Below, one piece after another: positions 1 to 9,911 of a stretch of DNA of 64,000 nt. The notes beneath the pieces were generated by a model, which was given only the letters and a program-made list of their open reading frames with translations, was not told where the DNA came from and ran no database searches. The DNA lies in NCBI GenBank assembly GCA_902562425.1, contig CACETF010000001.1, positions 1 to 64,000 on the forward strand. Reading direction: 5' to 3'. Numbering within the stretch: position 1 is the stretch's first letter; every line of letters begins with the position of its first letter. The position numbers were made by a program, and so were the translations under genes. This DNA is from Porticoccaceae bacterium. Its GTDB lineage: Bacteria; Pseudomonadota; Gammaproteobacteria; Pseudomonadales; Porticoccaceae.

Positions 1-1149
1 CATTTTTGGCATAAATTTCCAAAGACCGCTCATCTCGCGCATATCTCGGGTATGTAATCTTTCCTGCAAAGACCCTGCGATCATAAAAAGAGCTGCGCTG
101 CTAAAACCATGAGCAACCATTTGTATCACAACACCTTGTAAGGCTAGTTCATTCCAAGCATAAACTCCCAAGAGAATAAAACCCATGTGACTCACGCTGC
201 TATATGCGACCAGTCTCTTGAAATCTGTCTGTGCGAAAGCGGCCATAGCCCCATAAATAATTCCAAAAACACCCAAAATCATGGCGATAGGAGCGAAGTC
301 GTTTGCCGCCGTCGGAAATAACGGTACAGCGAACCGAATTAAGCCATACGCGCCGGTCTTTAGAAGGATCCCAGCAAGTATTACACTTCCCGCGGTAGGT
401 GCCTGAGTGTGTGCGTCTGGAAGCCATGTATGGAACGGAAATCCCGGCAGTTTCACTACAAATGCGACAAAAAAGCCGAGCATTAAGAATACTTCGGAAA
501 TGTATCCCAAGGGAAGATTTATCAGATCGAAATAGCTAAAACTATAGTGCCCATTAGTTTCTTCATGAATATTAGCCAGAGCAATTGCCGAAACGAGCAT
601 CAGAAGTCCACTAGCCTGAGTAAATATGAAGAACTTCATCGCAGCGTAGCCACGATTTTCATGACCCCATATCGCAATAATAAAATACATCGGGATCAAC
701 ATTACTTCCCAGAAAAGGAAGAACAAAAAGAGATCCAAGGCGGTAAAAACACCGATCACGCCGGCTAGCGTCCAAAGCACATTAGCCTCGAAGAAGCCTT
801 GATGTTTCTTGATGTCTGTCCAAGAGGCACTCACGGCAACAGCACCCAGAATGAGTGTAAGTGCGATCATAAGGAGGCTTAACCCATCGAGAGCAAACTC
901 AATGCTGATGCCAAATGCAGGTATCCATGCAAGTTTGAGGTAGATCAGCCAACTTGTCGGATCTGACAGATTTGATTGGGTGGCCACAGGTATGTAATCC
1001 GAGTGCCTAAGCTGGTATATTAAAAACGTCAAGGCAACCAATATGGCAAGCAACGCAGTAATCCTCGGGGCATTCTCACCTAATTTTTCGCTCAAAAGCG
1101 CTACGATGCCTCCGCTGAGGAGTATGGCAATCAGCGTCACAATCACCAT
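1..1149 (-). CDS. nuoM: NADH-quinone oxidoreductase subunit M, partial (3' end beyond left edge)
   Basis: Proton-pumping antiporter-like membrane subunit of respiratory complex I. I translated the 383 visible codons by hand. The start ATG (1149-1147) overlaps the nuoL stop in a TGATG junction, so the two are translationally coupled. The translation has many hydrophobic helices and hallmark NuoM segments such as LFFLFWEVMLIPMYFII, PFHTWLPDAHTQAP and AYSSVSHMGF, with the conserved membrane Glu in the first and a lysine in the segment before the second. The family is about 500 residues long, so roughly the last quarter lies outside the window. nuoN would be expected next, off the left edge. Confidence 0.97.
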   Translation of the reverse strand, partial: MVIVTLIAILLSGGIVALLSEKLGENAPRITALLAILVALTFLIYQLRHSDYIPVATQSNLSDPTSWLIYLKLAWIPAFGISIEFALDGLSLLMIALTLILGAVAVSASWTDIKKHQGFFEANVLWTLAGVIGVFTALDLFLFFLFWEVMLIPMYFIIAIWGHENRGYAAMKFFIFTQASGLLMLVSAIALANIHEETNGHYSFSYFDLINLPLGYISEVFLMLGFFVAFVVKLPGFPFHTWLPDAHTQAPTAGSVILAGILLKTGAYGLIRFAVPLFPTAANDFAPIAMILGVFGIIYGAMAAFAQTDFKRLVAYSSVSHMGFILLGVYAWNELALQGVVIQMVAHGFSSAALFMIAGSLQERLHTRDMREMSGLWKFMPKM

Positions 1150-2996
1150 CACGAAAATCCTTTCGGGATTGTAATTGCGATTCCCAGCAGAACTATAAAG
1201 CCTACAGCGATGCTAACCATGTACCAGCGCATACGACCACTTTGAGAGTAGCTAAGCCAAGCATTAAGTTTTTGATTAATTAACACCACTGCGTTGTAGA
1301 GCTTGTCTACAGGCTCATTTAAAAGAATTGATGTGGAGCGTGTATAGGGCGAGACAAAAAGACGATCGTAGATCTCATCCAGCTTCCAGCCCGAATAGAG
1401 GATACGACTTAATTTATTTTCATGGGGTGAGATCAATGACCTCGGGATGTGAGATGGACTTTTAATGAACAGGACATATGCGACAATCACTCCCAACAGA
1501 GGTGTGGCTATAGATACCATCTCCACCCAGGCAGCAGGGTGACCATTTCGTTCCATTGGAAAAAGATTATTTAGCGGCAGCGAAAAATACCCTCCTATCA
1601 GAGACAGAATACACAATATAAAGAGTGGTAGCCCTATCCTCCAACCGTTCTCCTTGTCCGGGAGAGTTTGGATTTGGCCGAAGAATACTACGAAAACCAG
1701 TCTGAAACTGTATAAAGCGGTAACTAGGGCGCCTAATAAACCTCCGGCCCAAAGTATGGGGCCAAACTCCTCTAGCTGATAAGCACTCAAAAGAATGAGA
1801 TCTTTACTATAAAATCCTGACGTGAACGGCAGAGCAGCGAGGGCTGAAGAGCCAATTAAGAAACTTGCAAAAGCTATAGGCATACGCTTCCAAAGACCAC
1901 CCATCTTAAAGATATCATGCTCATGATGGAGGCAATGAATAATCGCACCGGAGCCAAGGAATAATAGTGCTTTGAAAAATGCATGTGTCATTAGGTGAAA
2001 GACTGCAGCGGTCCATGCACCCACGCCAAGGGCTAGAAACATATAACCGATCTGGCTGATCGTGGAATACGCGAGTATTCTCTTTATATCAGTTTGCACC
2101 GCTGCACTGAATGCAGCCATCAGAGCGGTACCAACTCCTATAAAAGCAATGACCGTCATGGCTTGGGGAGATAGAGTAAAAAGACCATGCATACGCGCTA
2201 TCAAATAGACGCCTGCGGTGACCATAGTAGCTGCATGAATCAGAGCGCTTACAGGTGTGGGTCCGGCCATTGCGTCGGGCAACCAGGTTTGCAAAGGAAA
2301 TTGTGCTGACTTTCCGGCTGCACCAGCTAACAGCAGAAGGCAAGCTAGTGTCGGCATAAAGTCACCTGTCTGCCAACGAGCTTGAGCAGATGCCGCAAGG
2401 CTCTGCATATCGAGCGTCCTAAGTTCTGTGAACAGTATAAGAAGACCTAACATCATCGCTGTGTCGCCAATTCTTGTTACGATGAAGGCTTTTCTAGCAG
2501 CATATCCGTTACCACTATGCTGGTACCAAAAGCCTACAAGCAGATAACTGCAAACTCCGACTCCTTCCCAACCTAGATATAGAAGAAGCAGATTGTCCGA
2601 CATTACTAATACTAACATTGCTGATACAAACATATTTAAGTAAGCGAAGTATCTAGAATAGCTGGTATCATCCTCCATAAATTCACAGGAGAAGAGGTGA
2701 ATCAGGAATCCAACGCAGGTAATAATCATCATCATGACAATGGTCAGACCATCGATGTGAAATCCAACGTTTGCGTTCAATTCACCAACTTTTATCCAAG
2801 TCCACAGTGTGGTCGTAATCAGATCTGGATTTTGGAGAAATTTCCAGGTTAAGTTGCAAGTCAACAACGCTGATAGACCTACCGAACCAGTCCCTAAGAA
2901 AGCAACGATGGTCGGTGGAAGTTTTAATGAGAAAACCATCAGAAAAATCGCACTAAGCAAGGGGAGTAGTGGAATAAGCCAGACAAATTCCTGCAC
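1149..2996 (-). CDS. nuoL: NADH-quinone oxidoreductase subunit L
   Basis: Largest antiporter-like, proton-translocating subunit at the distal end of the complex I membrane arm. It has 615 residues, the usual NuoL length. Visible hallmarks are LLLLYLGWEGVGVCSYLLVG with the conserved Glu, the PLQTWLPDAMAGPTPVSALIHAATMVTAG segment, AYSTISQIGYM, and the amphipathic lateral-helix region near the C-terminus followed by a final membrane helix. It lies 2 nt after nuoK and overlaps nuoM by 1 nt. No internal break is visible. Confidence 0.98.
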   Translation of the reverse strand: MQEFVWLIPLLPLLSAIFLMVFSLKLPPTIVAFLGTGSVGLSALLTCNLTWKFLQNPDLITTTLWTWIKVGELNANVGFHIDGLTIVMMMIITCVGFLIHLFSCEFMEDDTSYSRYFAYLNMFVSAMLVLVMSDNLLLLYLGWEGVGVCSYLLVGFWYQHSGNGYAARKAFIVTRIGDTAMMLGLLILFTELRTLDMQSLAASAQARWQTGDFMPTLACLLLLAGAAGKSAQFPLQTWLPDAMAGPTPVSALIHAATMVTAGVYLIARMHGLFTLSPQAMTVIAFIGVGTALMAAFSAAVQTDIKRILAYSTISQIGYMFLALGVGAWTAAVFHLMTHAFFKALLFLGSGAIIHCLHHEHDIFKMGGLWKRMPIAFASFLIGSSALAALPFTSGFYSKDLILLSAYQLEEFGPILWAGGLLGALVTALYSFRLVFVVFFGQIQTLPDKENGWRIGLPLFILCILSLIGGYFSLPLNNLFPMERNGHPAAWVEMVSIATPLLGVIVAYVLFIKSPSHIPRSLISPHENKLSRILYSGWKLDEIYDRLFVSPYTRSTSILLNEPVDKLYNAVVLINQKLNAWLSYSQSGRMRWYMVSIAVGFIVLLGIAITIPKGFS

Positions 2997-2998
2997 GA

Positions 2999-3313
2999 CT
3001 AACCTCGCATCCGGTTTGCATCATCCATATCAAGTGTCTTGAAGCGTTTTTGAATTTGTAAAACTAATCCAAGACCGACAGCAACCTCGGCTGCCGCGAT
3101 ACTAAGAATTAGTAAAAATATCACCTGTCCATCAGCTTGTCCCCAATGCGCACCAGCTGCTATGAATGCGAGGGCGGATGCATTAAGCATTACCTCCAGA
3201 GACATTAAAATGAAGATAATATTTCTTCTTATCATAAGTCCGAGCATCCCGATGGTGAAAAGTAAAGTGGACACAAAGAGGACATGGTTGAGAGGTACAG
3301 CAAGCTCCTGCAT
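2999..3313 (-). CDS. nuoK: NADH-quinone oxidoreductase subunit K
   Basis: Small three-helix membrane subunit of complex I that contributes to the proton path. It has 104 residues, within the usual 100-105. [17 protein letters not shown] carries the conserved membrane-buried Glu. A second Glu lies in [15 protein letters not shown]. It sits 3 nt downstream of nuoJ and 2 nt upstream of nuoL, which fits a single polycistron. Confidence 0.97.
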   Translation of the reverse strand: MQELAVPLNHVLFVSTLLFTIGMLGLMIRRNIIFILMSLEVMLNASALAFIAAGAHWGQADGQVIFLLILSIAAAEVAVGLGLVLQIQKRFKTLDMDDANRMRG

Positions 3314-3316
3314 GGG

Positions 3317-3823
3317 CTATAAACCCCGATCTAAAAAACGTCTACCCAAATGATATGAGCCGACAAGTCCTGATAGCAGTAGCATCGAGGCTATTTCAAC
3401 AGCAATCACATAGGGTCCAAAAAGGGCCAATCCAACATCTTTTGGCGATACTGAACCAGATGATGCGGGACCCTCAACCGTAGAAATCAGATACAAAAGC
3501 TCCACAAGCAGAACTAGTGATAAAATAGCTGGTCCTAGCCAAATATGAGGTTGGAGCAATTGGCGTTCACGGGCATCTCCTTTCTCTCCGAGATTTAACA
3601 TCATGATTACAAAAACAAAGAGTACCATTATGGCACCAGCGTAAATAACAATTTCCAGTGCGGCCGCAAAAGGGGCACCGATTAAAAAGAAAATGACTGC
3701 AATAGCTAGAAGGGAAACAATTAAATATATGAGAGCGTGTACAGCCTTAGTTCTCGTCATCGCGAGGACTGTAGCAAACAGTGCTACCGAGGCGGCAATG
3801 TAAAAAAGTGCAAGCTCAAGCAT
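3317..3823 (-). CDS. nuoJ: NADH-quinone oxidoreductase subunit J
   Basis: Membrane subunit of complex I with five predicted helices, 168 residues. The segment LEIVIYAGAIMVLFVFVIMML is the conserved NuoJ helix 3, the region of the pi-bulge linked to coupling. The gene starts 20 nt after nuoI and is followed within 3 nt by nuoK. Confidence 0.96.
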   Translation of the reverse strand: MLELALFYIAASVALFATVLAMTRTKAVHALIYLIVSLLAIAVIFFLIGAPFAAALEIVIYAGAIMVLFVFVIMMLNLGEKGDARERQLLQPHIWLGPAILSLVLLVELLYLISTVEGPASSGSVSPKDVGLALFGPYVIAVEIASMLLLSGLVGSYHLGRRFLDRGL

Positions 3824-3843
3824 ATTCTTGCCTTATTTTGTTA

Positions 3844-4359
3844 TTATGGCATCAGGCTTTTTGTATCAATTGGCATTGCCTCGTTGATGGCCTCACCCTT
3901 GTCCTTTGTGGCAGTTTGTAGTCCTGAAACGCGATAAAAATTATAATCAGGATATTTTCCTACACCGTCTATCAGGAGATGTTCTTTTTCGTATACCATG
4001 TTTTGCCGGTCGTATTCACACATCTCGAAGTCTGGGGTGAGTTGGATAGCATAGGTCGGACAAGCCTCTTCACACATTCCGCACATGATACATCGGGAAA
4101 AATTTATTCTAAAAAATTCTGGGTACCATGTGCCATCGTCGCGGGTATCCTTTTGGAGCGCGATGCAATCAACAGGGCATGCGGCGGCACAAAGATTACA
4201 AGCTACACAACGTTCTTCACCGTCTGGATCACGAGTCAAAACAATTCGCCCACGATACCTAGGCGCGAGGTAGGGCATTTGCTCTGGATATTGAACTGTT
4301 TCTGCTTTTTGAAAGAGATGTTTAAATATATGCCACATTGTCCTCAGCGAACTTAACAT
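3844..4359 (-). CDS. nuoI: NADH-quinone oxidoreductase subunit I
   Basis: Ferredoxin-like subunit of the peripheral arm that carries two [4Fe-4S] clusters (N6a and N6b) and passes electrons towards NuoB. Both cluster motifs are intact: [15 protein letters not shown] and [12 protein letters not shown]. Its 171 residues fit the family. The C-terminus has a tail of about 30 residues past the ferredoxin fold. The gene directly follows nuoH with no intervening bases. Confidence 0.97.
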   Translation of the reverse strand: MLSSLRTMWHIFKHLFQKAETVQYPEQMPYLAPRYRGRIVLTRDPDGEERCVACNLCAAACPVDCIALQKDTRDDGTWYPEFFRINFSRCIMCGMCEEACPTYAIQLTPDFEMCEYDRQNMVYEKEHLLIDGVGKYPDYNFYRVSGLQTATKDKGEAINEAMPIDTKSLMP

Positions 4360-5346
4360 CTAAAGCACTCCTTCCTGTGACCAAAGTAAAACCGCACCGG
4401 TGATTACAAGATTCAACAGAGTGATCGGCAACATAATCTTCCATCCCAAGGACATCAGCTGATCATATCTTGGTCTAGGTATTGCGGCTCGCAGTAATAC
4501 GAAAAAGTTAATAACAAATATAGTTTTTACTATAAACCAGGTGACCGGTGGAAGCCAGTTAATCCCAAATATTACTAGAGACGGCCCCATCCAGCCGCCG
4601 AAAAAAAGCGTCACGATCATTGCGGCAATCAGCATAAGACCCAGATATTCTCCTAACATAAACATAGCGAATTTCATCCCACCATACTCGGTGTGAAATC
4701 CAGCCGTTAGCTCATGCTCTGCCTCGGGTAGGTCAAATGGTAATCTATGACTTTCTGCGATGCCCGCGATGACGAAGACAAACAACCCTAACACTTGTGA
4801 AAAACAAAACCAAACATCTTCTTGGGCCTTTACAATTTCAACCAAACTAAAGCTTCCTGTCATCATCACAATGCCCATCAAAGACAAGCCCATAAAAACT
4901 TCATAGCTAACCATTTGTGATGCCGAACGAAGACCGCCAAGTAACGCATACTTGTTGTTTGATGCAAGGCCACCAAGCAGGACGCTGTAGACTGCGAGCG
5001 ACGTCATCCCTAAAAAAAATAATAATCCTATGTTCACATCTATAATCTGGACACCGGGAGAAAAAGGTACAACCGCAAAGCCCATCATCATAGCCACGAC
5101 GATTGCTGTTGGTGCAAAAATAAATACCATTCGATCAGCAAAGGGGGGAACCCAATCGTCTTTAAGCAAAAGTTTTATCATATCTGCTATTACTTGACCG
5201 GCACCGAATGGCCCGATGCGATTTGGGCCGTATCGATCTTGCCAAAATCCAAGTAACCGTCTCTCCCACCAAGTCAAGATCGCGGCTCCTGCTACACCGA
5301 ACATTAGGATCGCTAGTGCTAGTATTACAGGACCCCATTCAAACAT
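4360..5346 (-). CDS. nuoH: NADH-quinone oxidoreductase subunit H
   Basis: Membrane subunit that forms much of the quinone-binding chamber at the junction of the two arms of complex I. It has 328 residues and eight or so hydrophobic helices. Conserved loops are visible: ERRLLGFWQDRYGPNRIGPFG near residue 28, and AESHRLPFDLPEAEHELTAG, the acidic loop lining the quinone tunnel. It overlaps the end of nuoG by 8 nt. Confidence 0.97.
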   Translation of the reverse strand: MFEWGPVILALAILMFGVAGAAILTWWERRLLGFWQDRYGPNRIGPFGAGQVIADMIKLLLKDDWVPPFADRMVFIFAPTAIVVAMMMGFAVVPFSPGVQIIDVNIGLLFFLGMTSLAVYSVLLGGLASNNKYALLGGLRSASQMVSYEVFMGLSLMGIVMMTGSFSLVEIVKAQEDVWFCFSQVLGLFVFVIAGIAESHRLPFDLPEAEHELTAGFHTEYGGMKFAMFMLGEYLGLMLIAAMIVTLFFGGWMGPSLVIFGINWLPPVTWFIVKTIFVINFFVLLRAAIPRPRYDQLMSLGWKIMLPITLLNLVITGAVLLWSQEGVL

Positions 5347-8098
5347 GGCGACTGTCCTGAGACTTGAATGAAGCTATTCTATCTGTTGCTATTACGACTG
5401 GCTTAAGCGGTTGCCAATCATTATCCCTGCTAATTTGAACATGAGCATCTGCGGTGAGCTGCTCAATTTCGTTATAACCAGCACTATAACCAGCGCACCC
5501 TTCTGCCATTCTTGAGGAAACTCGAACTGATATCGACATTTTTAAGTTCTCTCCCGTGACGACCACTCCATCACCATCGGAAACTTTCATATTGTTGGCG
5601 TCTTTGTCCGACAAAACAATAAAGGGTAGTCCTGCAAGCTGAGAAATTTCCTTTGTGTGGTAGGACATTTCCTCTGATCCATGGAGGGAATAAATCGGTA
5701 CCAACCGCCAGAAGTTCTTTTCTAAAGTAAAAGAGAATGTCGGGTCACAAGCTACGCTTACTCCGGAACCCGACGACTTGATTAATTTAACCCCTGACGC
5801 ACCTCCTTTCAAAGGCCCGTCAGTTTCGGCCTGAAATTTCTGCAGGGACTGATTTGAATTCCACCCTGGAGACCATACAAACGGAGTCAAGACCGACGGT
5901 TGATCACGGTTAAGCCCTTCCATGCTGTAAGCAAGGGGAGTCTCGTTATCGGGCGTTTGCTGAAGTTCATGGACTGATACATCTGCGGTTATAGCCGTAC
6001 GACCACTATTCCTGTGTGTTTGACGAGGGATCTTTAGTCCATGGTCACGAAAGTTTTTATTTGGGGCCACAGATAATAGAGCTTGAAAATTATTATTCTT
6101 TGCGCAGAGCTCAACTATCTCATCAAAACTCTCGATAGCTGAAAGCTCTTTATTTCCTATCGCACGGGCTAGCTCTATTACCCATTGCCAACTGGGCAAC
6201 CTATCGTTCAAGGGTGGAAATACAGAGTAAAAGCGTTGGGCTCGACCTTCGTTGTTGACAAGCGTACCTTGCGTTTCGGCAAATGAGGCAGCGGGTAGAA
6301 CCATATCCGACATTTCTAACGTTTCATTCTCAAGAATGTCTATTGAGATTATCTTAGCGGATGACGCATTAATTTGCTTCATCTCGAACGCACTCAATCG
6401 CCTAGACAAATCATTTTCTAACACTATTAGAACATCGATTTCATTAATGCCTTCGATAATTTTTTGCAGTGTCAGATTTTGGTCCTCACTAAGCAATATT
6501 GAGCCAATACTATTTGACTCTGGGGAAGTGAAGCTGAGTTGTGTGTTTTGATTAGACCTGACGAGTGCCTCTGCAACTGCTGCGGCACTCTCAACAATAT
6601 TCGCATTTAGTAAACTTGGCCCACTTATAATGAGTGGGCGCTCGGCGGTGGTTAGGTGGGTTGCTATCTCTGTAATTTGGGGGTCTTCAGAATCACCTTC
6701 AGTGAGGTGGCGAGCCAATTTCAGTCCGAAGTCGGCTATTTCTTCAGGTGCCAGAGTCATCGTCGCTAAAGCAATATCATCAAGTTTTGTCGAAGCAGGC
6801 GTCGCTATGAATAGTGGAGAGCGTTCTTCCTGCGCAAGATTTTTCACTGCGCCGTCATGCCATGCCTCAATACCCATTTCTTTAGCCATGGCTATCGCCT
6901 TGTTTTTGGTCGCTTGTCTTATTGCTAATGCTATTCTCGCAGCTGTGTTCGTCAAGTCTTCACCGAGGACCAATACGGCATCTGCCATTTCTATGTCCTT
7001 CACAGAGGGATTGCGTGCTTTGGTCGTTTGCAGAATAGAGACCTGGCGCTTTAAGATAGTTTGCTCTTTAAATGATAACCCTGCCGAGAAATTGGACGGA
7101 CCAACTAGTTTTTGCAGTAAATAGTTTGATTCAACTGATGCTCTCGGTGAGCCAATTCCCACAATATTTCCATCACCGATCCATCGGGTGAGGTGATAAG
7201 AAACCTCACCCCTTTTCAACGCCTTAAACGTGCCGCTCGGTTCCTTAAGGCCTACGTAGTCTGTTCGTTTGTCTCCATTTACATATCCAGCCCCAAACCT
7301 CCCTCTGTCACATATAAAGTATCCGTTGATTTCTTGATTGTAGCGGTTATGAATTCGTTTTAACCTTCCGTATCGCTCGCCAGGAGAGATATTGCACCCA
7401 ACACCGCAACCGCTGCATATTGAGGGGGAGGACTGTAGGTCCCACTTTCTGCTGTAGTCCTCAAGAAATGGTTTATCGGTAAATACTCCCGTGGGGCATA
7501 CCTCAACAAGGTTACCAGAGAATTCGCTCTCTAAAATGCCATCTTGATGTCGGCCAAAATAGATTCGGTCACGTGATGCTTGAGCAGCTAGGTCTTTTCC
7601 ACCGGCGTAGTCTCGATAAAAGCGTTCACAGCGATAACAAGTGATACACCGATTCATTTCATGGTTTATTAAGGGCCCTAAGTACTGATTTCGATGTGTG
7701 TTCTTTTTTCCTTTGTAGCGACGATCTCTGTGCCCCACCATCACCGTCATGTCTTGGAGATGGCACTCCCCCCCTTCTGAGCATACGGGGCAATCATGAG
7801 GATGATTCAGCATCAGCGACTCTACAACAGCCTCTCGGAACTCTTTTGCCTCATCAACTTTGAGAGATACTCTTGTCCCGTCAGCTGCCGGTGTCATGCA
7901 TCCCATAACTATCCGTCCATGCTTATCATCATCATCCCGATATTGGACGAGAGCACATTGCCTGCAGGATCCCACAGATCCCATTGCGGGATGCCAGCAA
8001 AAATAAGGTAGATCAAGACCCGCATCAAGGCAAGCTTCCAGCAAGTTTTTTCCTCTGCTCACCTCATATGATTTACCGTCAACGATTATGGTAGGCAT
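5339..8098 (-). CDS. nuoG: NADH-quinone oxidoreductase subunit G
   Basis: Iron-sulfur subunit of the complex I peripheral arm, with an N-terminal ferredoxin-like domain and a molybdopterin-oxidoreductase-like body that has lost its cofactor. Cluster ligands are visible in YFCWHPAMGSVGSCRQC, HDCPVCSEGGECHLQD, CITCYRCERFYRDYAGG and CSGCGVGCN. I chose the ATG at 8098, which gives a start MPTIIVDGKSYEV, 919 residues and a 2-nt gap from nuoF. The 11-residue in-frame extension upstream lies inside nuoF and looks spurious. The C-terminal half is the most variable part. Confidence 0.96.
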   Translation of the reverse strand: MPTIIVDGKSYEVSRGKNLLEACLDAGLDLPYFCWHPAMGSVGSCRQCALVQYRDDDDKHGRIVMGCMTPAADGTRVSLKVDEAKEFREAVVESLMLNHPHDCPVCSEGGECHLQDMTVMVGHRDRRYKGKKNTHRNQYLGPLINHEMNRCITCYRCERFYRDYAGGKDLAAQASRDRIYFGRHQDGILESEFSGNLVEVCPTGVFTDKPFLEDYSRKWDLQSSPSICSGCGVGCNISPGERYGRLKRIHNRYNQEINGYFICDRGRFGAGYVNGDKRTDYVGLKEPSGTFKALKRGEVSYHLTRWIGDGNIVGIGSPRASVESNYLLQKLVGPSNFSAGLSFKEQTILKRQVSILQTTKARNPSVKDIEMADAVLVLGEDLTNTAARIALAIRQATKNKAIAMAKEMGIEAWHDGAVKNLAQEERSPLFIATPASTKLDDIALATMTLAPEEIADFGLKLARHLTEGDSEDPQITEIATHLTTAERPLIISGPSLLNANIVESAAAVAEALVRSNQNTQLSFTSPESNSIGSILLSEDQNLTLQKIIEGINEIDVLIVLENDLSRRLSAFEMKQINASSAKIISIDILENETLEMSDMVLPAASFAETQGTLVNNEGRAQRFYSVFPPLNDRLPSWQWVIELARAIGNKELSAIESFDEIVELCAKNNNFQALLSVAPNKNFRDHGLKIPRQTHRNSGRTAITADVSVHELQQTPDNETPLAYSMEGLNRDQPSVLTPFVWSPGWNSNQSLQKFQAETDGPLKGGASGVKLIKSSGSGVSVACDPTFSFTLEKNFWRLVPIYSLHGSEEMSYHTKEISQLAGLPFIVLSDKDANNMKVSDGDGVVVTGENLKMSISVRVSSRMAEGCAGYSAGYNEIEQLTADAHVQISRDNDWQPLKPVVIATDRIASFKSQDSRHV

Positions 8099-8100
8099 AT

Positions 8101-9399
8101 CTAATGTACTCCGTCTATTTCGTAAGGACACCGGCCAAGCGTTACGTGATCCTTAAAGTCTTCGTAAAAATATTTCATTGCGCTTTGGAGGGGCTCCATA
8201 GCACCGGGAGCTAAAGCACAATGAGTATTTCCGGGGGTTCCTATGTATTTGACTTGATATGCCAGAGTTTCGAGATCCTCTTCACTTCCCTTCCCATTTT
8301 CTAGGTCCTCTAACACTTGACGAGTCCAAGGGAGTCCATCTCGGCACGGTGTGCAAAAACCACAGGACTCTTGCGCAAAGAATCGTATCAGGTTCAAAAC
8401 CATTCCTACAGGACAAGATTGGTCGTCTAGGACAATCATCGTGCCGGTACCCATGCGACTTCCGGCGGCACCGATTACGTTATAGTCCATCGGTAAGTCT
8501 AGGTGACTTTCTATTAAGAAGTCGGTTGAGCCACCACCCGGTAAAAGACCTTTAAAGTTAAGTCCAGTTTGCATGCCGTCGGCATAATTCTCTAGGATTT
8601 GCCGAATTGGTGTCCCCATGGGAAGCTCCCAACAACCAGGATTTTTTACGCGCCCACTCACTCCAAACAACTTTGTCCCACTGTCCTCTCCCACTCCTAG
8701 CGTCTTGAACCATTCGGCACCTTTGTGGATGATATGTGGAATATTGCAGAGAGTTTCTACATTGTTGACTATTGTAGGGCGGCCCCACAGACCACTTACT
8801 TGGGGGAAAGGCGGTTTTGCTCTTGGATTTGCACGTTTCCCCTCTAAAGCGTTGATAAGTGCAGTTTCTTCGCCACATATATATCGGCCCGCACTCGGAT
8901 GAACATACATTTCAAGGCTGAACGCAGATCCTAGGATATTTCTCCCCAAATAACCTGAGTTGTAACATTCCTTGATTGCTTCATTTAGACGTTGTATGGC
9001 TAATCGATATTCTCCTCTTATAAAAATATAGGCTACATCAGCGCCGATTGTGTAGGCCGAGAGAATCATACCTTCTATTAGCTGATGAGGGTCTTGCTCC
9101 ATCAGTAGCCGGTCTTTAAATGTACCTGGTTCCATCTCGTCAGCATTGCATATGAGGTATTTATGTCCTGGTAAGCAGTCTTCGTTTTTTGGCACAAAAC
9201 TCCATTTAGTACCCGTCGGGAATCCGGCGCCACCGCGCCCCCGAAGCTTCGAATTTTTTACTTCCGAAAGACACTCAGCCGGTGCCATAGATTTGAGCGC
9301 TTTTCGTAATCCTAAGTATCCCTCACTGGCTTCGTACTTATCAATCGGAGTAGTATCGTTAACTTTGGATATGTTTTTAGTAAGAACTTTTTCGGTCAC
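8101..9399 (-). CDS. nuoF: NADH-quinone oxidoreductase subunit F
   Basis: FMN- and NADH-binding subunit of complex I, the electron entry point. Glycine-rich GRGGAGFPTGTKWSF is the NADH/FMN site, and CGFCTPCRDG plus a later Cys bind the N3 [4Fe-4S] cluster. Its 432 residues match the family. It overlaps nuoE by 4 nt (ATGA-type junction) and leads into nuoG with a 2-nt gap. Confidence 0.97.
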   Translation of the reverse strand: MTEKVLTKNISKVNDTTPIDKYEASEGYLGLRKALKSMAPAECLSEVKNSKLRGRGGAGFPTGTKWSFVPKNEDCLPGHKYLICNADEMEPGTFKDRLLMEQDPHQLIEGMILSAYTIGADVAYIFIRGEYRLAIQRLNEAIKECYNSGYLGRNILGSAFSLEMYVHPSAGRYICGEETALINALEGKRANPRAKPPFPQVSGLWGRPTIVNNVETLCNIPHIIHKGAEWFKTLGVGEDSGTKLFGVSGRVKNPGCWELPMGTPIRQILENYADGMQTGLNFKGLLPGGGSTDFLIESHLDLPMDYNVIGAAGSRMGTGTMIVLDDQSCPVGMVLNLIRFFAQESCGFCTPCRDGLPWTRQVLEDLENGKGSEEDLETLAYQVKYIGTPGNTHCALAPGAMEPLQSAMKYFYEDFKDHVTLGRCPYEIDGVH

Positions 9400-9911
9400 T
9401 TTTCACCTTCTTTTCTATAATAAGCAATTATTTGTTCTAACTTAGATGAATTCAAATTTGTAAATAAGTCATCTCCCACCATCATCACAGGAGCTTTGTC
9501 ACAAGCACCTAGGCATGGGACGGGAAGCAGGGTGAATTGGTTGTCTTTGGTAGTTTCTCCGTAGTCTATTTTTAAGATTTCTGAGAGCTTATGTTTTTGG
9601 TTCTCACATCCACAGAGCCAGCAACTCACGCTGTCACAAAATAGAATGACCTTGTCGCCTACCGGTCTTCTGAATATTAAATTGTAGAACGTTGCTATAC
9701 CCTCTAATTCCTCGGCAGACATTTCGAGAAGTTTGGCAATGGCAATTAGGCATTCGTCTGAAACCCAGCCACGTTTCGCTTGAACTATTTTCAACGCATC
9801 AATAGCTGCCCCCGATTTTTGTGGTACGTGAGAGAGTTCTAAATTTATGAGTTGAAGCTCCTCTGATGTCAGAGTGGAGGCGGTTTCTGACTGAATAATA
9901 TTATCAATCAT
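9396..9911 (-). CDS. nuoE: NADH-quinone oxidoreductase subunit E
   Basis: Thioredoxin-fold subunit carrying the off-pathway [2Fe-2S] cluster N1a. The likely ligands lie in [11 protein letters not shown] and [10 protein letters not shown]. It has 171 residues and overlaps nuoCD by 4 nt and nuoF by 4 nt. The helical N-terminal domain ([19 protein letters not shown]) is typical of NuoE. Confidence 0.96.
   Translation of the reverse strand: MIDNIIQSETASTLTSEELQLINLELSHVPQKSGAAIDALKIVQAKRGWVSDECLIAIAKLLEMSAEELEGIATFYNLIFRRPVGDKVILFCDSVSCWLCGCENQKHKLSEILKIDYGETTKDNQFTLLPVPCLGACDKAPVMMVGDDLFTNLNSSKLEQIIAYYRKEGEK

Noticed and set aside
8099-8131. Longer nuoG start (11 extra residues) inside nuoF
   Set aside because: The extension lies within the nuoF coding end, shows no NuoG similarity, and the inner ATG gives the standard MPTIIVDGK start 2 nt after the nuoF stop.
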